The notes beneath the pieces were generated by a model. The model was given only the letters and a program-made list of their open reading frames with translations. It did not search any database and was not told the DNA's origin. 6,381 nt of DNA from Chloroflexota bacterium (GTDB lineage: Bacteria > Chloroflexota > Limnocylindria > Limnocylindrales > CSP1-4), in assembly GCA_021789355.1 (NCBI GenBank), contig JAJYJR010000348.1, positions 1-6,381 on the forward strand, in the 5' to 3' direction. Every line of letters begins with the position of its first letter. Within the stretch, counting starts at the first letter, position 1. The position numbers and the translations under genes were made by a program. Of this stretch, positions 1-6,185 are shown piece after piece.

Positions 1-21
1 GGCGACATGGCATTCGCCGAC

Positions 22-43
22 GGGTGCACGTCAGATTCATGAG
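22..43 (+). repeat. Terminal inverted repeat of the IS, transposase 3' end
   Basis: It begins GGGTGCACGTCA (22-33), followed by a less conserved half ending TGAG (40-43). It matches the reverse complement of 1809-1830 at 18 of 22 positions, and the first 12 are identical. The transposase stop codon (50-52) lies only 6 bases inside the repeat, leaving almost no non-coding DNA at this end. Confidence 0.85.
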
Positions 44-49
44 ATGCCC

Positions 50-1743
50 TCACGCGGCGGCCGCCCGGGCCGCTCGTGATCGACGTTCCCAGAAGGCGTC
101 GAAGCGCCCGCTGAGCTGGCAGCAGCGGAGCGCGATGATGGCATCTGCACCCGCGAGGGTCCAGTGCATGCCCGCCCGCTTGAGACGGGTGCCGACCACG
201 ACCTTGCAGCCGGCCTCGACGACGCCCGAGGAGACGCACAGGCCCTGGGCGCGGAACTCCGGGTAGCGCATGCGCTGGCGGTTGGTCTCGACGTATCCCA
301 GGCACCTGCGCGCCTCGTCGCTCGCGTCGGCGTGGACGCGCAGCTCGTCGAGCAGCTCGTCGAGCATGCCGTCGTCGAGCTGCGCATGACGCTCCCTCGC
401 CCACTGCCGGCCCAGGTCGCTCGTCGGCCCGTAGATGGCCTTGGCCACATCGCTGAGGTGCTGCTTCGCATGGAACAGGTCGACGATCTCGACGGCTCCC
501 GGAAACAGCTCGCCCGCGATGCCCCAGATCCACGGGGCGCCGTCGCCGAGGACCACGCAGCGGGTGGCCACGTCGAGGCCGCGCCGCCGCGCCTCGCGCT
601 CGACCCGCCGGGCGAACACCGAGGGTGCGGCGTCGGTGTCGTGGGTGGTGGCGCTCTCGATGGCCGCCGAGCAGCTGACCGATCCCGGGTCACGGACGGG
701 GATGCCCTTCGCGTCGCGGTCCTCCGCGGTCCACACCGTGACCAGCTTGACCTCGCGCGTCCCCGCGGTGCCGTCGGGCCGCTTCCCCGCCCGCCCGACG
801 AGCTCCGAGGCGCGCATGGGCACGCCGGTGCCGTCCATGCCCAGGTACATCACCGGCGCCGACGGGGAGCCCTCCTCGACCACGTCCCGCTCGTCCTGCG
901 CGATCTCGCGACCGAGCGCCTCCGCGGTCCGCTCGACCTGCTTGGCATCGACGCTGACGCCGGCCAGCGCGGCGATCAGCTCGCTGCTCTCCGCGAAGCT
1001 GACCATGGCCGCGGCGTGCCCCACCATGCGCGTGACCGCCGGTGACAGCGACGTGCCCGCGATGCCCAGCGCCCGGTCGCGCGGGCAGGTGCCGTGCCCG
1101 CAGGCGTCGCAGTGGTACCAGGCGCGCGACAGGGTCAGCTCGCCCAGCGCCGTCGTGAAGGCCCTGGCCCGCCGCCCGGCGTAGCGGGCCAGGGCGCCGC
1201 ACGCGCAGGGCACGGTCGGCCCCGCGTGGTCGGACGTGTCCGCGTCCAGACACCGCTCGACCGCGCGTGCCGCCACCCACAGCGCGCGCCGGCGGGCCGC
1301 GGTCTCGATGGCCCCGAGGTCCAGGCCCCGGGCAGCTCCGGGCCCGATCAGCGCCTCGACCTCCGCGACGAGCTGCGTGTCGAAGGCCTTCCGGAGCCCC
1401 CCCTTTGGGCCCCCTCGGCCCCCAGCTCGGCGTCGGCCCATCGCTCGCAGGCCCGCCAGTACGCCTCCACCTGCTCGCGGAACCGCCGGCCCGCCGCCAC
1501 CTGGGCACGCGCGAGGTCGGCCTGCTCGCCCGTCAGCAGGCGCGACCGGGTGCTGCCCGCGACCGCTCGCGTGAGGCTGACATAGGGGCCGTGGCGCCGG
1601 TCGGGGCCGCTGGCGCACGCGCAGCCGGCTCTGTTGCACCGCATGCGGCGCACCGAGACCGAGCCTCGGCGCATCGGTCGGGGCGAGGTCAGGGCGGCCA
1701 GGGCCTCGATGACGTGGGCGGGGGCTTCGCGATCGTCCGGCAT
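50..1743 (-). CDS. ISKra4-type DDE transposase, OrfA-OrfB fusion by -1 frameshift
   Basis: This is the enzyme that would cut and join the element's ends. The catalytic frame is open from 1639 to the stop at 50-52 but has no usable start. Its first ~75 codons (upstream of GLRKAFDTQL) are Pro/Arg/Gly-rich and not protein-like. Initiating at 1743 in the OrfA frame and slipping -1 at the G run (1397-1403) gives a continuous 564-residue protein. In fused numbering: DUF6788-like segment about 26-95; zinc-ribbon-like cysteines C180, C182, C212, C215 and C220; then the RNase-H-like core with the probable DDE triad D304 (GMDGTG), D401 (LGDGA) and E510 (GVVEAG). The motif DLFHAKQHL, typical of the family, follows the second Asp. 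Length fits ISKra4 transposases. An alternative is that the break is a real inactivating indel, but the slippery context and absence of other lesions argue for programmed recoding. Confidence 0.8.
1348..1743 (-). CDS. IS OrfA: DUF6788-like N-terminal part of the transposase
   Basis: This 131-residue frame starts at an ATG preceded by a good Shine-Dalgarno (AAGGAG, spacing about 6 bases), the only strong initiation signal in the element. Residues about 26-95 have the pattern seen in small DUF6788-type proteins of insertion sequences: RRGSVS, then C36, C41 and C43 (a CxxxxCxC cluster), then HGPYVSLTR and a helical stretch around REQVEAYWRA. The cysteines suggest a small metal-binding knuckle that may bind DNA (inference). 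The last ~18 residues (SGRPSTRSSSRRSRR) are low-complexity and probably represent the product only when frameshifting does not occur. OrfA overlaps the OrfB frame over 1348-1639. It may act as a stand-alone regulator or only as the N-terminus of the fused transposase. Confidence 0.75.
   Translation of the reverse strand: MPDDREAPAHVIEALAALTSPRPMRRGSVSVRRMRCNRAGCACASGPDRRHGPYVSLTRAVAGSTRSRLLTGEQADLARAQVAAGRRFREQVEAYWRACERWADAELGAEGAQRGGSGRPSTRSSSRRSRR
1397..1406 (-). promoter_or_regulatory. Putative programmed -1 frameshift site of the transposase
   Basis: On the - strand the sequence is AAAGGGGGGGC. OrfA reads it as CAA AGG GGG GGC and OrfB as CCA AAG GGG GGG, so OrfB lies in the -1 frame. 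Recognisable transposase sequence in the OrfB frame (GLRKAFDTQL) begins immediately after the run. A seven-base homopolymer allows either ribosomal slippage or transcriptional slippage. I did not identify a stimulatory pseudoknot. Confidence 0.6.
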
Positions 1744-1752
1744 GGGGTTCTC

Positions 1753-1775
1753 CTTTCGGCTACTAAAGCCGAAAG
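1753..1775 (-). promoter_or_regulatory. Perfect 9-bp hairpin abutting the transposase Shine-Dalgarno
   Basis: The arms CTTTCGGCT (1753-1761) and AGCCGAAAG (1767-1775) are exactly complementary around a 5-base loop. In the transposase mRNA the 3' arm ends in GAAAG and the next bases are GAG, so the first half of the AAGGAG ribosome-binding site lies inside the stem. The structure could reduce translation initiation, as RNA structure does in several other IS families. It could also be a DNA operator. The hairpin is seen; the function is inferred. Confidence 0.5.
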
Positions 1776-1808
1776 ATACCGCATCGCCACGCTCAGCGCC
1801 AGCCCGTC

Positions 1809-1830
1809 CTCACAAAGTTGACGTGCACCC
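1809..1830 (-). repeat. Terminal inverted repeat of the IS, transposase 5' end
   Basis: On the - strand it reads GGGTGCACGTCA (1830-1819) and then ACTTTGTGAG (1818-1809), pairing with 22-43. It lies about 65 bases upstream of the OrfA start codon; that interval should contain the transposase promoter. On the + strand the repeat contains an outward-facing TTGACG (1818-1823), but no -10 box is seen at the right distance. Confidence 0.85.
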
Positions 1831-1957
1831 CTCGAGACGCTCCTCCTTGACGGCCACCAGTCCGGTCTGCCAGCGTTATGGTTGTGCCGCGGATGGGCGG
1901 CGATGACCGCCGCGCGACGGGATCCCCGCTCCATCCGGATCGCGCCCGAGGGCCACG

Positions 1958-3100
1958 ATGGACCCTGATCGCACGCTGACGATGGCCGAGGCGCTCGACC
2001 TCCTGCCGAAGGTCGAGTTGCACTGTCACGTCGAGGGGACCATGCGCCTGGCGACACTCGTCGAGCTTGCGGCGAGCAGCGGTCACGCCCTCGGCACGGC
2101 CGAACCCAGCGAGCTCTACCGCTATGACAGCCTCGATGGGTTCCTCAGGTTGTTCTGGCTGGCCCAGTCGTGCCTCACCACGCGGGACGACTGGGCCCGC
2201 CTGGCCTATGAGTCGATCGTCGACGGCACCGCCCATGGGCTCGTCTACCGGGAGAGCTTCTTCACGCCGGCTCGTCACCTGGCCAGCGGCCAGGATCTCG
2301 AGGACATCGTCCTTGGACTGGAGGACGGCCTGGCCGCAGGGGAGGAGGAGACCGGGCTGGCGGTGATGCTCATCTGCGACATGGACCGCGCGTACGGCGG
2401 GGAGGCTGGCCTTCAGGTCGTGGAACGCCTGGTTGACCTGCGGAGACGCGGGAAGGCCGAACGGGTCATCGGCGTCGGGATGGATTCGACCGAGTTGGGC
2501 ATCGACCCCGCCGAGTACGCGGGCGCCTATCGCCTCGCCCGGGCATCAGGGTTGCGCCTCACCGCGCACCAGGGCGAGAACAGCCCGCCGTCAGCGATCC
2601 GGTATGACGTCGAGGTCCTGGGCGTCGAGCGGATCGACCATGGGATCTCGGTCCTCGACGACCCGGCCGTCGTGCAGCTTCTCGTCGACCGCGGCATCCC
2701 GCTCACGGTCTGCCCGCTCTCGAACGTCAGGATCGCGAACACCGTCCAACGTCTCGAGGATCATCCGTGGCCGCGGATGGCGGCGGCTGGTCTGCATCTG
2801 ACCCTCAACTCCGACGACCCCGCGTTCATCAGGTCGCATCTCGGGGAGGAGTACGCCGAGCTGGCGCGAGCCTTCGACTACGGCTTCGATGCGATGACGG
2901 CCATCGCACTGGCCGGTGTGGACGCCGCGTGGCTCGCGGGCGCCGAGAAAGCGGCGCTCCGATCGCGCATCTCGACGGCGATCCGATCGAGCTCGCCAGC
3001 TCGATCGGATCGCCCAGAGTCAGCGGGCCTGCAGGAAAGGACGCCTCGTCCGGCTGACCCACCCGGACGGGCAACGGGCCCTTCGCCTCCCGCCCGCTGA
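1958..3100 (+). CDS. add: Adenosine/adenine deaminase family protein
   Basis: A zinc-dependent amidohydrolase-fold purine deaminase, expected to act in the cytoplasm in purine salvage (adenosine to inosine, or adenine to hypoxanthine). Metal and catalytic residues are in order: H22 and H24 (ELHCHVEGT), H204 and E207 (TAHQGEN), H228 (RIDHG), CPLSN at 252-256, and D286-D287 (NSDDPAF). The HxEG and SDDPAF forms, instead of the HxDG of classical adenosine deaminases, lean toward the adenine-deaminase/adenosine-deaminase-like branch, so substrate is uncertain. The usual HAGE is HQGE here. Start 1958 has a weak GAGG upstream; ATG 1982 is an alternative. Family members are usually about 330-350 residues. 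Recognisable sequence ends near residue 338, and the last ~40 residues are Ser/Pro/Arg-rich and may be read-through of a lost stop. An IS lies about 130 bases upstream. Confidence 0.88.
   Translation: MDPDRTLTMAEALDLLPKVELHCHVEGTMRLATLVELAASSGHALGTAEPSELYRYDSLDGFLRLFWLAQSCLTTRDDWARLAYESIVDGTAHGLVYRESFFTPARHLASGQDLEDIVLGLEDGLAAGEEETGLAVMLICDMDRAYGGEAGLQVVERLVDLRRRGKAERVIGVGMDSTELGIDPAEYAGAYRLARASGLRLTAHQGENSPPSAIRYDVEVLGVERIDHGISVLDDPAVVQLLVDRGIPLTVCPLSNVRIANTVQRLEDHPWPRMAAAGLHLTLNSDDPAFIRSHLGEEYAELARAFDYGFDAMTAIALAGVDAAWLAGAEKAALRSRISTAIRSSSPARSDRPESAGLQERTPRPADPPGRATGPSPPAR
2977..3014. repeat. Perfect 17-bp inverted repeat in the 3' end of the deaminase gene
   Basis: The arms at 2977-2993 and 2998-3014 are fully complementary around the 4-base loop CGCC; the core is ATCCGATCGAGCT / AGCTCGATCGGAT. 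It sits at codons about 340-353, just where family similarity ends. As RNA it would form a very stable hairpin. There is no T-run after it, so it is not a standard intrinsic terminator. Because of the symmetry, the same peptide (DPIELASSIGSP) is encoded on both strands in other frames. Confidence 0.85.
3047..3069. repeat. Short 7-bp inverted repeat before the deaminase stop
   Basis: CGTCCGG (3047-3053) and CCGGACG (3063-3069) are complementary around a 9-base loop. It lies 33 bases after the larger hairpin and 31 bases before the TGA. Together the two dyads make this 3' segment strongly structured, possibly the mRNA 3' end. In DNA this GC-rich a single 7-bp stem is weak evidence. Confidence 0.35.
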
Positions 3101-3144
3101 TTGAGATCCCGGGAGACAGCGGACGCGCCGAGTCGGAGGCTCGC

Positions 3145-3849
3145 GTGGCCTCGGGGATCGACTCCCCGGGATGCGATCCGGTGGTCAGGACCCGGGCCCC
3201 TATCCACGTCCTGGGGTGTGGGCTCCCCGCCCATTCACAAGCCGAGTCCGGGCGCAGGACCTTCCGGCGGTGTCGCAGTAAGGTCGGCCAGGCCAGCGAT
3301 GTCGCCGGGCTCCTCAGCCTCGTCGAGACACAGGCGCCGGACGTGGCAGTCGTCGACGTCCGGATGCCTCCGACCCATACGACCGAAGGCCTCGAGGCGG
3401 CCCGCGACATCCGTCGCCAGCACCCTGGGATCGCGATCCTGGTCCTCTCGCAGTACGTCGAGACCCGGTATGCGATCGATCTCATCCGCGACGGCCCATC
3501 GGGCGTGGGCTACCTGCTCAAGGACCGGGTCACGCGGCTGGAGGATCTGTCGGATGCGGTTCGGCGCGTCGCCGCCGGAGGTTCAGTCATCGACCCTGAG
3601 GTCGTCGGTCGGCTGCTCGGACGTCCGCGTCGTCACTCACCGCTCGACGAGCTTACCCCTCGAGAGCGAGAGATCCTGGGCCTCATGGCGGAGGGTCGGT
3701 CCAACCAGGGGATTGCCGACCAGCTCGTTCTCGAGCTGAAGACGGTCGAGGGTCACATCGGCCAGATCTTCGGCAAGCTTGGACTTGAACCGTCGACCGG
3801 GGAGCACCGACGGGTTCTGGCGGTGCTCCTGCTGCTCCGCGACGAATGA
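3145..3849 (+). CDS. NarL/LuxR-type response regulator with a damaged receiver N-terminus
   Basis: A two-component transcription regulator. From residue ~46 it follows the family well: phosphoacceptor D71 (VVDVRMPP), S102 (VLSQY), K126 (YLLKDRV), then a LuxR helix-turn-helix at about 168-215 (ELTPREREILGLMAEG through TVEGHIGQIFGKLGL). The first receiver strand is IHVLGCGLP where a normal receiver has the metal-binding acidic pair (VLxADDHP). Residues about 24-45 (GCGLPAHSQAESGRRTFRRC) do not resemble a receiver, as if one or two compensating frameshifts had scrambled this stretch. GTG 3145 gives the longest frame; GTG 3181 is closer to where such proteins usually begin, and neither has a clear Shine-Dalgarno. 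No sensor kinase is in the window. It may still bind DNA but be phosphorylation-independent, or be a decaying gene. Confidence 0.8.
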   Translation: MASGIDSPGCDPVVRTRAPIHVLGCGLPAHSQAESGRRTFRRCRSKVGQASDVAGLLSLVETQAPDVAVVDVRMPPTHTTEGLEAARDIRRQHPGIAILVLSQYVETRYAIDLIRDGPSGVGYLLKDRVTRLEDLSDAVRRVAAGGSVIDPEVVGRLLGRPRRHSPLDELTPREREILGLMAEGRSNQGIADQLVLELKTVEGHIGQIFGKLGLEPSTGEHRRVLAVLLLLRDE

Positions 3850-4143
3850 GCGCCGATGACCATTGCGCCGAGCGGGCTCACGGACGACCGATGGACCCGA
3901 CAGCCCGCGATGTCGGGAGGCGAGCGGCGTGCCGGCGATGAGGTCGGTTTCGTCGCGTCAGGGCCTCTCGCCCCGACCAGATCCTCCAGTCTGCCGCGAT
4001 TCGTGCTCAGGATCGGCGCGCGGAGCCTCTTCCAGTCGGCTCGATCTTGCACCGCCGGCAACTCAACGTCCCGGATCGGACCCAGAAGCCCTCTGGTCGT
4101 GATAATCGGACTGGCTGGAAGCCCCGCCATCGAGTAAACTCTG
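3850..4143. other. About 294 bases without a convincing gene
   Basis: This gap between the response regulator and the ATPase holds no recognisable family, RNA gene or strong terminator. Two frames are open. One on the + strand begins at ATG 3856, 6 bases after the regulator's stop, and ends at 4137. One on the - strand could begin at ATG 4130 and starts MAGLPASPIITTRG. Neither has a good ribosome-binding site or a recognisable motif; both are rich in Ser, Arg and Pro as expected of chance frames in GC-rich DNA. A decayed gene is possible. The last bases contain a candidate -10 element for the ATPase gene. Confidence 0.5.
4135..4140 (+). promoter_or_regulatory. Candidate -10 box of a leaderless promoter
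   Basis: TAAACT matches the TAnnnT pattern and ends 3 bases before ATG 4144 and 6 bases before ATG 4147. A transcript starting 7 bases after the box would begin at or next to the second ATG, giving a leaderless mRNA. This is consistent with the lack of any Shine-Dalgarno before this gene. A -35 element is not clear (TGGCTG at 4112-4117 is weak). Confidence 0.4.
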
Positions 4144-5547
4144 ATGATGCTGACGCGCGACCAGGTCAACGCCTTGAACCCCTGGTGGATCGATCCGGCA
4201 TGGCAGCCGGCCGACGACCTGCACATCGCCGCCGCCGAGGCCGCACCGTTCCGCTGGGATCCCCGCCCGTTCGACACCGATGACCTCGCCTCGGGCGCTG
4301 TGTTCACCCTCCGGGGTCTGCGTCAGAGCGGCAAGACGACCCTGGTCAAGCGCCTCATCGCCGAGCGGGTCACCGCCGGTCATGCCCGCCGAGCCTGCTT
4401 CCTCACGCTCCAGACCATCGAGACCGCTGACGAGCTCCGCGAGGCGATCGAGCTCGTGCTGCGCCTCTGGCCCGATGCGGCGGGTGACTGGCTGTTCGTC
4501 CTCGACGAGCTGACCTTCGTCCGCGATTGGGCGCGGCCGATCGTCTACCTGCGCGAACACGACCGCACGTTCCGGTCGGCCACGGTGCTGCTCACCGGGT
4601 CATCCGCGTACGACTTCGCCGCCTCGGCGGACCTCCTCCACGGCCGGCGTGGAAGATGGCATCGTCCATTGGACCGGCTGCACATGCCGATGAGCTTCCG
4701 GGACTACGTGGCCGCCCGGAACCCGGCTGCGCTGCCCGAGGCTCGGCCAGCCCTGGCGGACCTCCTCTCGCCCGATGGCCACGCGCTTGTCGAGACGGCG
4801 AGCCTGCGTACGGCCGAGCTCGACCAATACCTGACCGAGTACGTCCGCTGCGGCGGTCTGCCGGCTCCGGTGACCGACATGCTCCTCGACGGGCGCGTCG
4901 CGGACGGCACCGTGACCGAGCTCTGGCGCGGGCTCTCGGCCGACGCTCGCCGCCTCTCACGCAACGACCTCACGCTGCGCAAGCTGTTGGCGCGGACCGT
5001 TGTCGGGCTCTCGTCGATGACCGACACCGGGACGCTTGCGCACGAGCTTGACGTCAGCCGCCCCACCGCGGGCGCCTACGTCGACGTCCTCGCGGCGTCG
5101 TTCGCCCTGATCGCTCTCTTCCAGCGCGACGCCAAGCGTCAGGACGGGCCGGCCCTGCGACGGCCGCGCAAGCTCTATCTGGGCGACCCGGCGCTGGCCG
5201 CGATCCCGGGCATGCTCGGCGGACCGGCACCCTCCGAGGGGGCGCTCGTGGAGAACGCGCTCGCGATCGCGCTCCTACGGGCGGACCGGGCGGCGCTCGA
5301 GGGTTTCGCGCACCCCGATCACCTGTACTACTGGCGCAGCGCCGATGGCCGGGAGGTCGACTTCCTGGTCACGGAGCCCGCCCTCGTCGCGGTTGAGTCC
5401 AAGTACGCCGCGCACCGCACTGGCAAGGACTACGAGAGCATGACCAAGGCGTTCGGGCGGGGGATCATGGTGAGCCGGCGGGATGTGGAGCTCGACCGGG
5501 AGGTCCTCACCGTACCGGCCGGGGTGCTCCTGACGCTCCTGGGATGA
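4144..5547 (+). CDS. AAA_14/DUF4143 family ATPase
   Basis: A 467-residue P-loop ATPase of the AAA_14 plus DUF4143 type, abundant in bacteria and archaea with no settled cellular role. Walker A is GLRQSGKT (58-65), Walker B is LFVLDE (117-122), and LTGSSA (150-155) is the sensor-like motif normal for the family. The central part (about 180-320) includes SFRDYV, YVRCGGLP and a winged-helix-like segment (TGTLAHELDVSRPTAGAYVD). The C-terminal DUF4143 part ends with YYWRSADGREVDFLV and AVESKY, placing D406, E418 and K420 in a PD-(D/E)XK-like arrangement; nuclease activity is inferred, not shown. All motifs are intact. ATG 4144 is followed directly by a second ATG (4147), which fits leaderless initiation better. 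The downstream gene is 13 bases away and probably cotranscribed. Confidence 0.9.
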   Translation: MMLTRDQVNALNPWWIDPAWQPADDLHIAAAEAAPFRWDPRPFDTDDLASGAVFTLRGLRQSGKTTLVKRLIAERVTAGHARRACFLTLQTIETADELREAIELVLRLWPDAAGDWLFVLDELTFVRDWARPIVYLREHDRTFRSATVLLTGSSAYDFAASADLLHGRRGRWHRPLDRLHMPMSFRDYVAARNPAALPEARPALADLLSPDGHALVETASLRTAELDQYLTEYVRCGGLPAPVTDMLLDGRVADGTVTELWRGLSADARRLSRNDLTLRKLLARTVVGLSSMTDTGTLAHELDVSRPTAGAYVDVLAASFALIALFQRDAKRQDGPALRRPRKLYLGDPALAAIPGMLGGPAPSEGALVENALAIALLRADRAALEGFAHPDHLYYWRSADGREVDFLVTEPALVAVESKYAAHRTGKDYESMTKAFGRGIMVSRRDVELDREVLTVPAGVLLTLLG

Positions 5548-5553
5548 AGGAGG
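5547..5553 (+). promoter_or_regulatory. Strong Shine-Dalgarno overlapping the ATPase stop codon
   Basis: AAGGAGG begins at the last base of the ATPase TGA (5545-5547) and lies 7 bases before ATG 5561. It fixes the start of the pRiA4b-like gene and suggests that ribosomes finishing the ATPase favour initiation on it, i.e. translational coupling. Confidence 0.75.
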
Positions 5554-5560
5554 CCTGGCG

Positions 5561-6097
5561 ATGACCCGCACCTGGTTGTCGATCCGCGTCGATCTCGTCG
5601 AGGGTCGCGGGGTGCGCCTGTGGCCGCGGCCCGGCCGGATCTTCGCGGCGGCCCGGAGCCACACCTTCGCCGCCCTCGCCACCGCGATCGACGACGCCTT
5701 CGCGCGCTGGGACCGCGCCCACCTCCACGAGTTCCACCTCGCCGACGGCACGCGCCTTACGACGCCGTATGGCGACGAGGACGAGTTGGGCCCATCGCTC
5801 GACGACCGGCGGACGAAGCTTTCGCGCCTGCGCCCAGACGAGCAGTTCGTGTACACGTTCGACTTGGGCGATGACTGGACCCACCTGTGCACCGTCGGAC
5901 CGGAGCGCATCGACCCGGGGGAGGAGCTCGGCATCGTGCCCGACGTCCCGCTCGCCTACTGGGGCTGGGGCGCGATCCCGGACCAGTACGGCCGCCGCTG
6001 GGATGGCGACGACGGCGAGCACCGGCTGCCCCGAGATCCCCGCGGCACGGACCTGCCGCCGCTCCGTCCGGGCTGGGGGCCAGCGCGGCGTACATGA
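5561..6097 (+). CDS. pRiA4b ORF-3-like protein
   Basis: A 178-residue protein of the plasmid pRiA4b ORF-3-like family (PF07929 type), of unknown biochemical function and common in both chromosomes and mobile DNA. The family hallmarks are visible: HTFAALATAIDDAFARW (34-50) followed by HLHEFHLADG, and FVYTFDLGDDWTHLCTV (96-112), which corresponds to the conserved YxFDfGDdWxH core. The C-terminal segment PLAYWGWGAIPDQYGRRWDGD replaces the more usual cysteine-containing end and looks like a lineage variant. No signal peptide or membrane segment is seen, so it should be cytoplasmic. The start is well supported by AAGGAGG. It lies between the DUF4143 ATPase and a SWIM-type gene, all on one strand, suggesting one transcription unit. 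Confidence 0.85.
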   Translation: MTRTWLSIRVDLVEGRGVRLWPRPGRIFAAARSHTFAALATAIDDAFARWDRAHLHEFHLADGTRLTTPYGDEDELGPSLDDRRTKLSRLRPDEQFVYTFDLGDDWTHLCTVGPERIDPGEELGIVPDVPLAYWGWGAIPDQYGRRWDGDDGEHRLPRDPRGTDLPPLRPGWGPARRT

Positions 6098-6185
6098 CGT
6101 CACGGGCGCAGAGCGGGGCGACAGGTCGGCGGAACGTCGGGGCAATGCCGTCCTGTTCGGGCCGTCGCCTCCAGCTGAGGCCGTG

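Larger units (their letters stand above)
22..1830 (-). mobile_element. Complete ISKra4-family insertion sequence, about 1.8 kb
   Basis: Both ends are visible: GGGTGCACGTCA at 22-33 is exactly inverted at 1819-1830, and the similarity continues inward to give 18 matches in 22 positions. Between them lie only transposase frames on the - strand. These comprise a DUF6788-like OrfA and a DDE-type OrfB with the MDGTGVP and SSGVVEAGCK-type motifs known from ISKra4 transposases. The element looks intact, since both ends and the whole catalytic domain are present. The bases just outside (up to 21 and from 1831) show no convincing direct repeat, so the target duplication is absent, decayed or too short to recognise. 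The right end lies about 130 bases upstream of the deaminase start, so the insertion could have displaced that gene's native upstream region. The family assignment rests on transposase motifs and the ends, not on a database search. Confidence 0.88.

Noticed and set aside
164..1045. Long + strand open frames across the IS
   Set aside because: They lie opposite the transposase, are rich in Arg/Ala/Pro, have no ribosome-binding sites or recognisable domains, and are expected mirror frames in high-GC coding DNA.
1818..1846. Outward-reading IS promoter using TTGACG in the right inverted repeat
   Set aside because: No -10-like sequence is found at the required distance (the region reads TCCTCC).
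1847..1882. Promoter for the deaminase (TTGACG at 1847-1852 with TATGGT at 1877-1882)
   Set aside because: The spacer is 24 bases, too long for a sigma-70-type promoter, and no better -10 box lies at 16-18 bases.
3152..3168. Small dyad CGGGGA/TCCCCG as a terminator between deaminase and regulator
   Set aside because: The stem is only 6 bp, there is no T-run, and it lies within or beside the regulator's start region; such stems are common at this GC content.
2829..3485. 218-residue - strand frame across the deaminase/regulator junction
   Set aside because: It overlaps the well-supported deaminase 3' end and the regulator, shows no family motif, and its DPIELASSIGSP segment arises from the palindrome.
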